Of a stretch of DNA of 50,063 nt, positions 9,277 through 17,775 are shown one piece after another (the stretch's first letter is position 1; each line of letters starts with the position of its first letter). The DNA comes from a virus: IMG/VR virus record IMGVR_UViG_3300037245_001177, positions 1 to 50,063 of that record; one strand, given 5' to 3'. The position numbers and the translations under genes are program-made. The notes under the pieces were generated by a model. It did not search any database and was not told the DNA's origin. It saw only the letters and a list, made by a program, of their open reading frames with translations.

Positions 9277-9731
9277 TGCTAATTACACATCTAAGATTTC
9301 AAACAAAAGACGATCATACAAAATCATCATTTCATATTGATGGAAATTTTAAATGTTTTGTTTTAGAAGATGGATTTAGAGTTAAAAAAGTTTATGGTGA
9401 AACTAGGATACCCCCTGGAACTCGTAAAATTGAATTACGTACTGAGGGTGGTATGAATAAAAAGTATTTAGAAAAATTTGGTTCTGATTTTCATAAAGGA
9501 ATGTTATGGATAAAAGATGTGAATGGATTTGAGTATATTTACATTCATTATGGAAACTATCCAAAAGACACATTAGGATGCCTATTAACAGGTTTTTCAG
9601 CAGATACGAACAAATCAATGGTAGGTAATTCAATTAACGCTTACAAAAAGATTTACCCTATAATTTCAGATGCTATTCTGAAAGGTGAAAAAGTTATGAT
9701 TGAAACAATAGATTTAGAACAAATATTATAA
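9276..9731 (+). CDS. DUF5675 family protein of the lysis region
   Basis: 151 residues. The pattern CFVLEDGFR, KVYGETRIPPGTRKIELRTEGGMNKKY, HKGMLWIKDVNGFEYIYIHYGN, DTLGCLLTG is characteristic of the DUF5675 family found next to holins in Bacteroidota phages and prophages. The conserved His and Cys in IHYGN and GCLL suggest an enzyme with a cysteine nucleophile, possibly acting on the cell wall, but no activity is proven to my knowledge. No other endolysin is visible in the genome, so this is the best candidate for the missing lytic enzyme. The start overlaps the previous stop (TAATG). Confidence 0.6.
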   Translation: MLITHLRFQTKDDHTKSSFHIDGNFKCFVLEDGFRVKKVYGETRIPPGTRKIELRTEGGMNKKYLEKFGSDFHKGMLWIKDVNGFEYIYIHYGNYPKDTLGCLLTGFSADTNKSMVGNSINAYKKIYPIISDAILKGEKVMIETIDLEQIL

Positions 9732-9734
9732 ATT

Positions 9735-10283
9735 ATGAAGAAACTTATTTACTTACTAATTATTATATCACTTACATCTTGTTTAGCAACTAAGAAGATT
9801 TCTAATAAATCTCATATTGAAAAAGAAAATACTGAGGTAAATAAAGACAGTACTTCTATTAAAGAAACTAATAAAGCTATTGATGACAAAGCTGAAATTA
9901 AGGTTAAAGAAAGTGATACTGGTGATCGTGATTTTGATTTAGCAGTCAATAAAGCAGTAACGGATATTTTAAGTTCTATAAATTTCCAAAAGACTTCTGG
10001 AGATAATTCTTATAAAATGTGGTATGATATGAAAAATCACATGATGAGGTTAGAGGCAAAGATTGGAGAAACTACAAATTCAGATACTTCTACAAATTCA
10101 GATAGTAAGTCCGAAAAAACCTTTGAAGATAGCTTAAATGAATACGTTAAGAAGGTTGTTGTCCCTTGGTGGTTATATGTTATTGGTTTTGTTTTAATAT
10201 GGCCTTACATAAAGCCTATTGCGATGATGTTCTTAGGACCTACTAATATTTTATCTTCAATAAATACTGCATTAAAAAAATAA
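9735..10283 (+). CDS. Putative unimolecular spanin (lipoprotein with C-terminal TM)
   Basis: 182 residues. The N-terminus is a lipoprotein signal (MKKLIYLLIIISLTSC, lipobox LTSC with Cys at residue 16). The middle is a charged, mostly helical periplasmic segment. A membrane segment lies near the C-terminus (about residues 141-167, PWWLYVIGFVLIWPYIKPIAMMF). An outer-membrane lipid anchor joined to an inner-membrane TM is the layout of one-piece spanins such as phage T1 gp11, which fuse the two membranes at the end of lysis. It closes the lysis cassette just before the terminator, which supports the call. Sequence similarity to known spanins is not expected. Confidence 0.5.
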   Translation: MKKLIYLLIIISLTSCLATKKISNKSHIEKENTEVNKDSTSIKETNKAIDDKAEIKVKESDTGDRDFDLAVNKAVTDILSSINFQKTSGDNSYKMWYDMKNHMMRLEAKIGETTNSDTSTNSDSKSEKTFEDSLNEYVKKVVVPWWLYVIGFVLIWPYIKPIAMMFLGPTNILSSINTALKK

Positions 10284-10335
10284 TCATTATATTTGATTAT
10301 CCGAAACATTCCTAATTGGGGTTGGAAATAAATGT

Positions 10336-10366
10336 AAAAAGCCATTGAGTAAGACAATGGCTTTTT
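10336..10366. terminator. Two-way rho-independent terminator
   Basis: A perfect hairpin, AAAAAGCCATTG...CAATGGCTTTTT, with a 7-base loop. It has A runs on one side and T runs on the other, so it can stop transcription from both strands. It sits between the plus-strand lysis genes and the minus-strand replication operon, exactly where convergent transcription would meet. Confidence 0.85.
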
Positions 10367-10386
10367 TATTTTTAATATTTCAAATT

Positions 10387-11808
10387 TTAAAAAGGGCTAT
10401 CACCATCATTCGGATCTTGTTTAAACTCATTTACATCAAAATCGTCTGGGTGAGTATAATGTGAATCAATATCTGAGAATAAAGTATATTTACCTTCAAA
10501 CTTCATTCTAGCTTTTATTAATGCACCATTTCTATTTTTAGCAACAATACATTCGGCCTCTCCAATACAATTAGAATGTTCGTCATCATCCCATTCAGTA
10601 ATACCATAATATTCAGGTCTGTATAAAAACTCTACAACATCAGCATCTTGCTCAATGGCTCCGGATTCTCTTAAATCAGAAAGTAAAGGTCTTTTACTAC
10701 CACCTCTTGTTTCTACACCTCTTGAAAGTTGAGATAGTGCTACAACTGGTATATTTAATTCCTTTGCAACTAATTTTAAACCTCTTGATATTTTAGAAAT
10801 TTCTTGTTCTCTATTTCCACCTTTACCACTAGAAGTCATTAATTGCAAATAATCTACAATAATAAATTTTATGTTATGTTTGCTTTTTAATCTCTTTGCT
10901 TTTACTTGAAATTGCTCAATAGTTAAATTAGCAGTATCATCAATATAGAATGGTAGTTTTGTTAATTCACTTCTTTTATATTCAATTTGCCTTAAATCTT
11001 CTTCACTAAGGCCGTGAACGTTAAATTTCTGATTATCAATTCTACATTCCATTGAAATAATACGAGATGCAAGTTGCTCTTTACTCATTTCAAGACTAAA
11101 AAATGCAGTAGGATATCCTTCTCTTGCAGCAAATAAACCTTTAGAAACAGCAAATGCAGTTTTACCCATTCCTGGCCTTGCAGCTAAAATAATTAATTCA
11201 GAATTTCTCCAACCACCAGTAGCATCAGTTAGTTTTTTAATTGGAGTACTAATACCAGGTTTAATTTCTTTGTTGAATATTTTTTTACCTCTTTCTAAAA
11301 CACCATCAATAATTGAAGAAAAAGTACTTTCCTGTTTTTTAATAGCAGATTCAGAAACATTATTTAATTCACCATGAGCTTTATCAAGTACATCAAAAAC
11401 ATCTGTAGTTTCATCATAACTACTTTCAATAATTTTGGAACCACTTACAATTAAACATCTTTTAATATGTTTTTCGAGTATAATTCTACTATGCCTTTCA
11501 ATATGAGCAGAAGATGCAACTACTTGCGACAATTGCATAATGTAAAAATCACCACCTACAGTTTCTAAATTTCCTTGATCTCTTAATAAATTTGCTACAG
11601 TTAAAATATCTACATCACCAGAAGTTCTATAAATTTCTAAGATGGCACCATAAATTAATTTGTGAGGTTCTTTATAGAACATTTCAGCTTCTAAAAACTC
11701 AATTTCTACTATTGATCTTTTATCAATTAATAAGGCTCCTAAAACAGCCTCTTCTAAATCTGTAGCTTGAGGTGGTATTTTCCCTTTTTCTAAATAGTTT
11801 GTTTTCAT
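10387..11808 (-). CDS. dnaB: Replicative DNA helicase, DnaB family
   Basis: 473 residues, the usual length for DnaB. The N-terminal domain (residues 1-150, PPQATDLEEAVLGALL) is followed by the RecA-like motor. Walker A is RPGMGKTA (211-218), FFSLEMS lies at 236-242, Walker B is IIVDY (316-320), and the arginine-finger region is LSDLRESGAIEQDADVVEFLYRPEYY. It unwinds DNA at the phage fork and works with the primase (here presumably from the host). It is last in the minus-strand operon. Its start overlaps the stop of the replication organiser gene, suggesting coupled production. Confidence 0.95.
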   Translation of the reverse strand: MKTNYLEKGKIPPQATDLEEAVLGALLIDKRSIVEIEFLEAEMFYKEPHKLIYGAILEIYRTSGDVDILTVANLLRDQGNLETVGGDFYIMQLSQVVASSAHIERHSRIILEKHIKRCLIVSGSKIIESSYDETTDVFDVLDKAHGELNNVSESAIKKQESTFSSIIDGVLERGKKIFNKEIKPGISTPIKKLTDATGGWRNSELIILAARPGMGKTAFAVSKGLFAAREGYPTAFFSLEMSKEQLASRIISMECRIDNQKFNVHGLSEEDLRQIEYKRSELTKLPFYIDDTANLTIEQFQVKAKRLKSKHNIKFIIVDYLQLMTSSGKGGNREQEISKISRGLKLVAKELNIPVVALSQLSRGVETRGGSKRPLLSDLRESGAIEQDADVVEFLYRPEYYGITEWDDDEHSNCIGEAECIVAKNRNGALIKARMKFEGKYTLFSDIDSHYTHPDDFDVNEFKQDPNDGDSPF

Positions 11809-12419
11809 TATACTAATCTTATATTATCGGTTGTATTATTTTGTTCTGGTCCTTTAAATTTTGTTTTATTTTTCTTCCAAGTTGCGAGTCTCCTGGAAAT
11901 TCCGAAACTTTTTTCTTTCTCCCATCTCATTTTAATATCTTTTGGTCCGTGTTCGGTCCAATACTGGTAGAATTCATTTAGAATAATTTTTCCAAATTTA
12001 TCTAGGAATGGCACCAACAACTCTTTAAAATCTGATTTCCTTTCTTCGATTGGTTTTTTCTTTTCATCTACAATTGCATCTCCTTGAGATTGGTAATGGT
12101 CGTATTTACAAATAGAAATTATAGTATTTGATTGGTCTGAACTTACTTCAATCATTTTATCATCTTCTAATATTTTTAAAAACCTTCGGACCTTAGATTT
12201 ATTCCAATCCCATTGAAAAGCCAAATCTCCAAGTGTAGTAACTGTTTCACCTCTACCAATTTTTATAACATCGGTTTTCTTTTTCATTTTAGCTTCAACC
12301 GGATTTGATCTTAGAAGAATATCAATCCAAGCCTCAGCTTTAGAATATACTCTGCTTTCGGTCCAAAGCCAATGTTTTTGGAGTTTTCGATGTAAGGATA
12401 TCCACCCTATTCCGTTCAT
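11808..12419 (-). CDS. Replication organiser / helicase loader-like wHTH protein
   Basis: 203 residues. The N-terminus (WISLHRKLQKHWLW, KAEAWIDILLRSNP) and the region GETVTTLGDLAFQWDWNKSKVRRFLKILEDDKMI form a winged helix-turn-helix like those of phage replisome organisers and DnaD-like primosome proteins. The C-terminal part (LLVPFLDKFGK, FYQYWTEHGPKDIKMRWEKEKSFGISRRLATW) is the typical basic tail for binding helicase and single-stranded DNA. Direct pairing with dnaB supports a role in loading it at the origin. The start at 12419 is the only good ATG. Confidence 0.75.
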   Translation of the reverse strand: MNGIGWISLHRKLQKHWLWTESRVYSKAEAWIDILLRSNPVEAKMKKKTDVIKIGRGETVTTLGDLAFQWDWNKSKVRRFLKILEDDKMIEVSSDQSNTIISICKYDHYQSQGDAIVDEKKKPIEERKSDFKELLVPFLDKFGKIILNEFYQYWTEHGPKDIKMRWEKEKSFGISRRLATWKKNKTKFKGPEQNNTTDNIRLV

Positions 12420-12456
12420 TGTAGGTAGTTTAATTAGGTAATTGACTTAATTGTTT

Positions 12457-12834
12457 TCATAATTCTAAAGTATTTTCTAAACTTGTTATTTTAAAATCTA
12501 AAAATTCATCTCCTTTTTTAACAATCCTTTTTTCTACAGCTCCAAAATAAATAACACTATCGTTAAACTTGTATTTAGTTTGAAGAACATCTTGAAGAGG
12601 TTTTATTGGGTTATCCCAATCAGATCCTTTATTTGAAAAACCCCAAATGAAATCTATTCTAAGCCTACCTGTTGGTATTTCTATTTTTTTTGGTAGCAGA
12701 AAACCTAAATCTCTTTCAAATTGCTTATACTTATCAGATTTTGTTCTCTTTACTGTTTTAGCTTGTTTACATCTTGTGCAATATGTATTCCAAGCCTGAT
12801 TTACTGATAATGGTTTAATTTTTATTCGAGTCAT
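12457..12834 (-). CDS. rusA: RusA-family Holliday junction resolvase
   Basis: 125 residues, normal for RusA. SVNQAWNTY near the N-terminus and WDNPIKPLQDVLQTKYKFNDSVIYFGAVEKR are family signatures. The aspartates in SDWDNPIKPLQD and FNDS match the catalytic acidic residues that bind magnesium. RusA dimers resolve branched DNA produced by replication and recombination before packaging. A CTRCKQAK pair near residue 20 is an extra touch not usual in RusA. It lies in the replication operon upstream of the organiser and helicase. Confidence 0.85.
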   Translation of the reverse strand: MTRIKIKPLSVNQAWNTYCTRCKQAKTVKRTKSDKYKQFERDLGFLLPKKIEIPTGRLRIDFIWGFSNKGSDWDNPIKPLQDVLQTKYKFNDSVIYFGAVEKRIVKKGDEFLDFKITSLENTLEL

Positions 12835-12836
12835 AA

Positions 12837-12965
12837 TTATTTATGATATTTACTTTTATGAGTGTATTCTTTTCTTTGTAATTTTCTGAGAGATTCACCT
12901 AATTTAATAACAGATTCAGCAGCTTCAACACAAGCTATCTTTATTTTTTTACCGAAATTTTCCAT
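12837..12965 (-). CDS. Small 42-residue protein, unknown
   Basis: A short frame (MENFGKKIKIACVEAAESVI..., ending KSKYHK) that starts 11 bp after the preceding gene and ends 2 bp before rusA, so it fills the gap neatly. It is one amphipathic helix with a basic end. The tight packing argues that it is real; its role is unknown. Confidence 0.55.
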   Translation of the reverse strand: MENFGKKIKIACVEAAESVIKLGESLRKLQRKEYTHKSKYHK

Positions 12966-12976
12966 AATTTTTGTTT

Positions 12977-13264
12977 TTAAAATTCTAATGAGTTAACATA
13001 AGCCTTTCTAATTTCGATATGAGATTTAAGATCTGTTAAAGTTGCTATTTCAATTGTAAATTCAGGGTTAAATATTTCTAACAAAACAGAAATATCATAA
13101 CTTAAAGCAGATAAACTACTTACTAAATCGTTCTTATGATCTTCATTTAAAGGATGGAGTGCTTCAAACCAATCTTCTGTATCGTCTACAATATCTATTG
13201 TTATTTGATGGTAGTTGTCCGTATTATCTTCAACATCATTAATTATTTCTTCAAAAGTTTTCAT
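12977..13264 (-). CDS. Hypothetical acidic protein
   Basis: 95 residues, strongly acidic (FEEIINDVEDNTDNYHQITID, DDTEDWFEALHPLNEDHK) with a helical C-terminus. It overlaps the small membrane ORF upstream by 14 bases. No family is recognised. Acidic proteins of this size in early operons are often inhibitors or DNA mimics, but nothing here proves that. Confidence 0.6.
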   Translation of the reverse strand: MKTFEEIINDVEDNTDNYHQITIDIVDDTEDWFEALHPLNEDHKNDLVSSLSALSYDISVLLEIFNPEFTIEIATLTDLKSHIEIRKAYVNSLEF

Positions 13265-13352
13265 TTCTGCTTATTTTGTTTAGAATTAATATTCCTCCTA
13301 TAATTGCTATTAAAATTGCATTTGCTATGTAATGTATTAATAATAATTCCAT
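13251..13352 (-). CDS. Tiny single-pass membrane protein (33 aa)
   Basis: The frame MELLLIHYIANAILIAIIGG... is almost wholly hydrophobic and ends in a short polar tail (NKISRNENF). Its start shares one base with the stop of the YopX-like gene (13352), and its end overlaps the next gene by 14 bases, as expected in a compact operon. It is one of several tiny membrane proteins on this strand. Function unknown. Confidence 0.5.
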   Translation of the reverse strand: MELLLIHYIANAILIAIIGGILILNKISRNENF

Positions 13353-13699
13353 TATAATAAATCTTTATTTTCGTGAATGTTTCCTACAACTTCCATAAAA
13401 CTACAATCGTGGTAAGCTAAAGGTTGTTTACAGTTGCAGAATTGAGTATTAGCACTATTTTTAGTTGTAAACATACCATCTTCAAAAATAACGGTACTGT
13501 AAAACGCAAAATGGTCTATAATATCACCCTCGTAAATCTCTTTTCCGTTTTTATCTTTTAAGCCAGTAAATTGCATAGGCTCAGATACTTTTATATTTCT
13601 TTCAAAATAAGAAAGTCCTAAATCTATTCTTGCACCAGGAAAATGCTTAAACATAACTTTTGTTTGGTGGTTATAAACTCTAAATTTTATTGTTTTCAT
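13352..13699 (-). CDS. YopX-domain protein
   Basis: 115 residues. FRVYNHQTKVMF at the start, then MQFTGLKDKNGKEIYEGDII, and VVGNIHENKDLL at the end are the YopX domain signature, a family widespread in phages and named for B. subtilis SPbeta. A CNC...C group (residues about 87-98) may bind metal. The family has no settled function. It lies next to the MBL-fold and RecT genes. Confidence 0.85.
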   Translation of the reverse strand: MKTIKFRVYNHQTKVMFKHFPGARIDLGLSYFERNIKVSEPMQFTGLKDKNGKEIYEGDIIDHFAFYSTVIFEDGMFTTKNSANTQFCNCKQPLAYHDCSFMEVVGNIHENKDLL

Positions 13700-13701
13700 A
13701 A

Positions 13702-14439
13702 TTAAAAAGGATTAATGTTAAAATCTATTTCGAGATTAGGACATGCAACTGTTACTGTTTTTAAAGTCATCGCCTCAATTTCTTTTTGAAATTGTATCTC
13801 ATCACTATTTGCGTCAGATAAATGTATCAGTACAATATTATTTACTTTAGTTAGATCATTTGCCAGGAGTAGTTTCTTACAAGTTTCAATACTTAAGTGA
13901 GATTCCACTACTCTATTGCGAACAAACGTGTTTAAGTTACCATATCCGGCTTTACTATCCATAATTTCTTCACTATAATTTGCCTCAATTATAATATTGT
14001 TGAGGTTTTTAAACTTATAAGGTGAATAATAAGTATCAGTAAGGAAAAGAACATTACCACATTCTTTGTGGTGAATTAAATATCCGAATGGTTCTACAGC
14101 ATCGTGCTTAACATCGAATGGTAGTATCGTAAAACCACCTATTTTTTGTTTTTCAAGTTTCTTAATAAATCTTTGTCTATGATGATTTGAACCTATTGAA
14201 CTTAGCGTACCACTTGAGGCATAAACATCAATTCCTTTGTTCATAACTTCATTAATTGCAACACAATGATCTTTATGTTCGTGAGTTACGATACAACCGA
14301 CAACTTTAGTTAAATCAAAGTCTAATGCTTTTTGGATTTGAGGAAACTTGACACCACATTCGAGCATCAAAGTTTCCTCGTTATTTCCAAGTAAGTAGCA
14401 ATTACCTTTACTGTTGCTATTAATAACTTTAAGTTTCAT
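13702..14439 (-). CDS. Metallo-beta-lactamase-fold hydrolase, likely nuclease
   Basis: 245 residues. The zinc-binding motif THEHKDH is at 52-58, with later metal ligands in TDTYYSPY and in the segments VESHLS and IHLSDANSDE. The start KVINSNSKGNCYLL is typical of the YycJ/WalJ-like branch. These enzymes often cut nucleic acids. It sits between YopX and RecT in the recombination block, and no SbcD/Mre11, lambda Exo or YqaJ exonuclease is present. It is therefore the best candidate to make the single strands that RecT needs. That job is inferred from context. Confidence 0.75.
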   Translation of the reverse strand: MKLKVINSNSKGNCYLLGNNEETLMLECGVKFPQIQKALDFDLTKVVGCIVTHEHKDHCVAINEVMNKGIDVYASSGTLSSIGSNHHRQRFIKKLEKQKIGGFTILPFDVKHDAVEPFGYLIHHKECGNVLFLTDTYYSPYKFKNLNNIIIEANYSEEIMDSKAGYGNLNTFVRNRVVESHLSIETCKKLLLANDLTKVNNIVLIHLSDANSDEIQFQKEIEAMTLKTVTVACPNLEIDFNINPF

Positions 14440-14442
14440 TAC

Positions 14443-15369
14443 TTAAAATCCTGGTTGCTGCATCATATCAACCTGGCCACTTGCATCAACATCTTTTTTC
14501 AAAGGAGTAGTAGTTGTAGGTTTCTTTTTTATTGGAGCCTCAACTTTTTTTGCTTCAATTTCAATTTCTTTTACATCTTCTGCTTCAATTTCAATTACAG
14601 TAGTATTTGCATTTTCTTCAATTTCACTTTTTACATCTTCTGCAACAACATCAATAGTAGTTTCGTTATCATCACCACCAATTCCTAAAACTCTATCATC
14701 GGAACCTCTAATCAATAATTTACAAGCTCTATTAATAACAGTTTTAATACTCATTTGACCAGGAAAGTTTTTATGGGCTGGAGAATTACCTTTCATAGCT
14801 CCTTGGTTCCACGCTTTTCTGATTTGATTCATATTCATTATCTCAGTATCAAAAGTGCCATCCATCAATTCTTTTACAGCATACGCTCCAATAACTTCAC
14901 CACTTAAACTTTCTAAAGTTTGTTTGTGTTTTGTAACTTTTTTTCTTCCAGTTGCAGTATCAACTTCAAATTCAAATTCATCACCTTTTCTTACAGATAC
15001 ACCACTAATATTTTTAAGGCCACCATATCTTCTTGCCAAGGCAATATTACCAGTATATTCAATAGAACATTCAAGTTTTTTTCCGTACATTATCAAATCA
15101 CATTGTTTTTTTAGTGGAGACAATCCCCAAACAACCATTTTCAATAATGCGTTTGCAATAGATTCCTGAGTGCAATGTGTTAAGGCATTTTGGCCTTGTT
15201 TATTGCTAGTTTCTGCTAAGATTAAGTAAGCAGATTTAAGTGCATTTTCTGGAGAATAATCTTTAGGTATTTTTAATTCTCCACTATTCTTGAAAGATTC
15301 AACTTTCGCTAATACGTGAACAGTAATGTCTTTTTTTACTACTGCTACTTTTTTAGATACATCTGTCAT
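14443..15369 (-). CDS. recT: RecT-family single-strand annealing protein
   Basis: 308 residues. ALTHCTQESIANALLKMVVWGLSP, KKQCDLIMYGKKLECSIEYTGNIALARRYGG and the segment HKNFPGQMSIKTVINRACKLL follow the RecT core. RecT coats single-stranded DNA and anneals it to complementary strands in phage recombination. The last ~80 residues are a repetitive acidic stretch (repeats of IEIEAEDVK) followed by a basic linker, a low-complexity tail probably used for partner contact. It is followed by the MBL gene 4 bp downstream. Confidence 0.92.
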   Translation of the reverse strand: MTDVSKKVAVVKKDITVHVLAKVESFKNSGELKIPKDYSPENALKSAYLILAETSNKQGQNALTHCTQESIANALLKMVVWGLSPLKKQCDLIMYGKKLECSIEYTGNIALARRYGGLKNISGVSVRKGDEFEFEVDTATGRKKVTKHKQTLESLSGEVIGAYAVKELMDGTFDTEIMNMNQIRKAWNQGAMKGNSPAHKNFPGQMSIKTVINRACKLLIRGSDDRVLGIGGDDNETTIDVVAEDVKSEIEENANTTVIEIEAEDVKEIEIEAKKVEAPIKKKPTTTTPLKKDVDASGQVDMMQQPGF

Positions 15370-15396
15370 TTTATTTAATTTTAAGTTATTTAATGA

Positions 15397-15519
15397 TTAC
15401 CAAGATTCTCGTTCTTGTCGTTCTTTTTCTGCTTCTATTTCATTGAGATATGTTTCTCTTTTTTCAAAATCTGTCATATCACTATCATCTATTCTGTTGT
15501 ATAAATCGTTTCTTTCCAT
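15397..15519 (-). CDS. Small 40-residue charged protein, unknown
   Basis: The frame MERNDLYNRIDDSDMTDFEK... ends EKERQERESW. It is a single very charged helix, filling the gap between the Rad50-like gene (2 bp away) and recT (27 bp). Packing supports a real gene. It could be a small adapter for its recombination neighbours, but there is no direct evidence. Confidence 0.5.
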   Translation of the reverse strand: MERNDLYNRIDDSDMTDFEKRETYLNEIEAEKERQERESW

Positions 15520-15521
15520 AA

Positions 15522-17471
15522 TTACTTAATTACTAATTTTTTATCCTTAGAAACTACTAAATTAACCAATTGGCTTTCACAAGGTATTAATCTATTAACA
15601 GATTCTCGGTTATCAATGAAAATAGGTGCATTTACTTCATAATAATTTGTAAGTGTATTAATGATGTCAATACCAATATTAATACGAGCTGCATTGTTTA
15701 AATCAGGGAATGGCACACCTTTATATAATGTTTCACAAGATGGAATTCTACCACCATTTATTTGAGTTTCGAACAGTTTAAATTTAGCAAACTTAAATTT
15801 ACTATTTATTTTTGTTTCTAAGGCATTTACTTTTGCTTTTTCGAAGTTTTCCACCTCAAATTCTTGCATTTCAAGTTCAGAAATTTGTTGAGCCAGTTTC
15901 TTTTCTTCTTCTTCTAGTTGGCCAACTCTAATTTTAGCATTTCCAATAGCTGTTTCTTCTGATAATTCAACTTTTAAATTTGATAATTCATTTGATAATG
16001 TATCTCTTCTCATTGGAAGATCCGAATTTTCAAAAGTAGGTTTATCGTTAGTTTTTTCTAAATCAGAAATTTTAGATTCTAAAGAATTATATTCTGAATT
16101 CTTAGATAAAATAAATTCTATAGAAACAGATCCTTTTGGTACATTTAATTTTCCCTCTTCTGCTTCAATTTGTTTTTGTAAAGAGTTAATTTCTTTATTA
16201 CAATTAGTTAATAACACACCTAATTCGTCATGTAGTTTCTCTGCTTTTTCAAGACTACCTTTTAAAGATCCACCTTTAGTGTTAATAGATTTTAATTCAT
16301 TCGACTTATTAAGTTTGAAATTAGTTTCAAATTGTTGTTTCTTAGATTCTAAATCTTCAACTTCTCTTTTACAAGTAGGACAAACACCTTTGCTTTCATC
16401 AAAAACAAAAACTTTTTCATTTTCAGTATTCCATTCTTTTCTTAAATCTAATAAGTCAACATTATAAGATTTAATTAAATCTTCTTGAGATGATAAATCT
16501 CTTTTAATTTGATTGAATACTGAATTATTTACAGTAACTTTACTTCTTAACTCAGTTAATTTAATACCTTTTTCTCTATCAATTTTAGCAAGTTTTTCTT
16601 TTTCATTAAATGAAATCTGTTGCAATTTAGATTTGTAACCAAAAATTTCATCCTGGACCTTAGTGTAATTTTGTTGGGCCTTACTTCTTAAGGTTGACTC
16701 ATCAGAAATAGAATCGTTAATACCTTTCAATTCAAGTTCTGTAACTGCTATATCAGATCTTATTTGAACGAAATTCCTATCAGTTGTAGTATTGCGTGAA
16801 ACTTCATCAATACGAGTAGGAATAACCTTTAAATCATCATTCAACTTCTTTTTTCTAGCTGATAATTCTTTACGGAATTCCTCAATAGTTTTTTGACCTA
16901 ATCCGGTTATTAATTTAAGGAATGTTTCATTTCCTTCTGCAATTTCCATATCAGAAACATCTCCACAAATGTTAATTAAAACACCTCTTCTTTTTTGCCA
17001 ATCCAATTCATTAAAATATAAAGGGTTGGTAATTAGTTTAAAGATACCTTCATCAACCCATTGATTAACTTTAGAAGTATATTCGCTAGATTTCATAGGA
17101 ACATCATTCCAATAGTATAAAGTTTCATGACCTGTAAATTCGGTTTCTAATGATCCTCTTTTTTTAACCCATTTTTCCTTAAAAACTCTTTTTAGGGTAG
17201 TCAATACACCATCAACTTCTAATCCCATAGAAACAAAATGTTCAATCTTAGGAATAGCTACATTATTTTCATCCAAAGTTTTAATATTGAATTGAGTTTT
17301 CCCTAGAGAATTTTTACCAAATAAACAAAATAAAAACCCATCAAATATAGTGGTTTTAAAAGTTGCATTATCTCCACAAATATTAGTGGAAATTTCATCA
17401 AAATCAACTGAAAAATCTCTAAGACCTTTGAAGTTGTAAAATGACATTGTTTTTAGTTTTAATTTTTTCAT
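15522..17471 (-). CDS. Rad50/SbcC-like ATPase with zinc hook
   Basis: 649 residues. The N-terminal ABC-type half has a P-loop at GDNATFKTT (33-41), a Q-loop region and FCLFGKN. A long coiled coil follows, broken by a zinc hook CPTC at 364-367. The C-terminal half carries a signature-like stretch (FPDLNNAARINIGIDII) and Walker B APIFIDNRESV. The P-loop has Phe where Gly-Lys-Thr normally has Gly (usually GDNxTGKTT). Rad50/SbcC proteins hold DNA ends and drive a nuclease partner. No SbcD gene is nearby; the MBL-fold protein is the most plausible partner. Confidence 0.85.
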   Translation of the reverse strand: MKKLKLKTMSFYNFKGLRDFSVDFDEISTNICGDNATFKTTIFDGFLFCLFGKNSLGKTQFNIKTLDENNVAIPKIEHFVSMGLEVDGVLTTLKRVFKEKWVKKRGSLETEFTGHETLYYWNDVPMKSSEYTSKVNQWVDEGIFKLITNPLYFNELDWQKRRGVLINICGDVSDMEIAEGNETFLKLITGLGQKTIEEFRKELSARKKKLNDDLKVIPTRIDEVSRNTTTDRNFVQIRSDIAVTELELKGINDSISDESTLRSKAQQNYTKVQDEIFGYKSKLQQISFNEKEKLAKIDREKGIKLTELRSKVTVNNSVFNQIKRDLSSQEDLIKSYNVDLLDLRKEWNTENEKVFVFDESKGVCPTCKREVEDLESKKQQFETNFKLNKSNELKSINTKGGSLKGSLEKAEKLHDELGVLLTNCNKEINSLQKQIEAEEGKLNVPKGSVSIEFILSKNSEYNSLESKISDLEKTNDKPTFENSDLPMRRDTLSNELSNLKVELSEETAIGNAKIRVGQLEEEEKKLAQQISELEMQEFEVENFEKAKVNALETKINSKFKFAKFKLFETQINGGRIPSCETLYKGVPFPDLNNAARINIGIDIINTLTNYYEVNAPIFIDNRESVNRLIPCESQLVNLVVSKDKKLVIK

Positions 17472-17511
17472 AATATTATAGTTTATTTATTAAAATCTCG
17501 TTTGTAATTAA

Positions 17512-17730
17512 TTAAATACTATTATCTAATTCTTCTAGTTTCTCCAGGAAATCTAAGTTAATAGTCCTTCCATTCAAATAATCCCAATTCTTAGTAGATT
17601 TTTTAATCATATACCTACCAATCATTTCCATAACTGGCTGCTTAACCCCTTTGTGTTGTAAAGAACTTCTTAATTGATACAATCTCAGCTTGTAATCTAC
17701 AACATTGAATTTTTTAGTTTTTGCCATCAT
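17512..17730 (-). CDS. Hypothetical basic protein
   Basis: 72 residues, basic and helical (KKFNVVDYKLRLYQLRSSLQHKGVKQP), 40 bp upstream of the Rad50-like gene. MMAK gives two possible starts one codon apart. No family is recognised. The charge suggests nucleic acid binding. Confidence 0.55.
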   Translation of the reverse strand: MMAKTKKFNVVDYKLRLYQLRSSLQHKGVKQPVMEMIGRYMIKKSTKNWDYLNGRTINLDFLEKLEELDNSI

Positions 17731-17775
17731 TTTGTTTTTTGCTAAGTTATGTATTATTTATTTATTGTACAAGTA

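Noticed and set aside
14455-15169. Plus-strand frames within recT
   Set aside because: They are shadows of the low-complexity acidic tail of RecT and have no homologous look.
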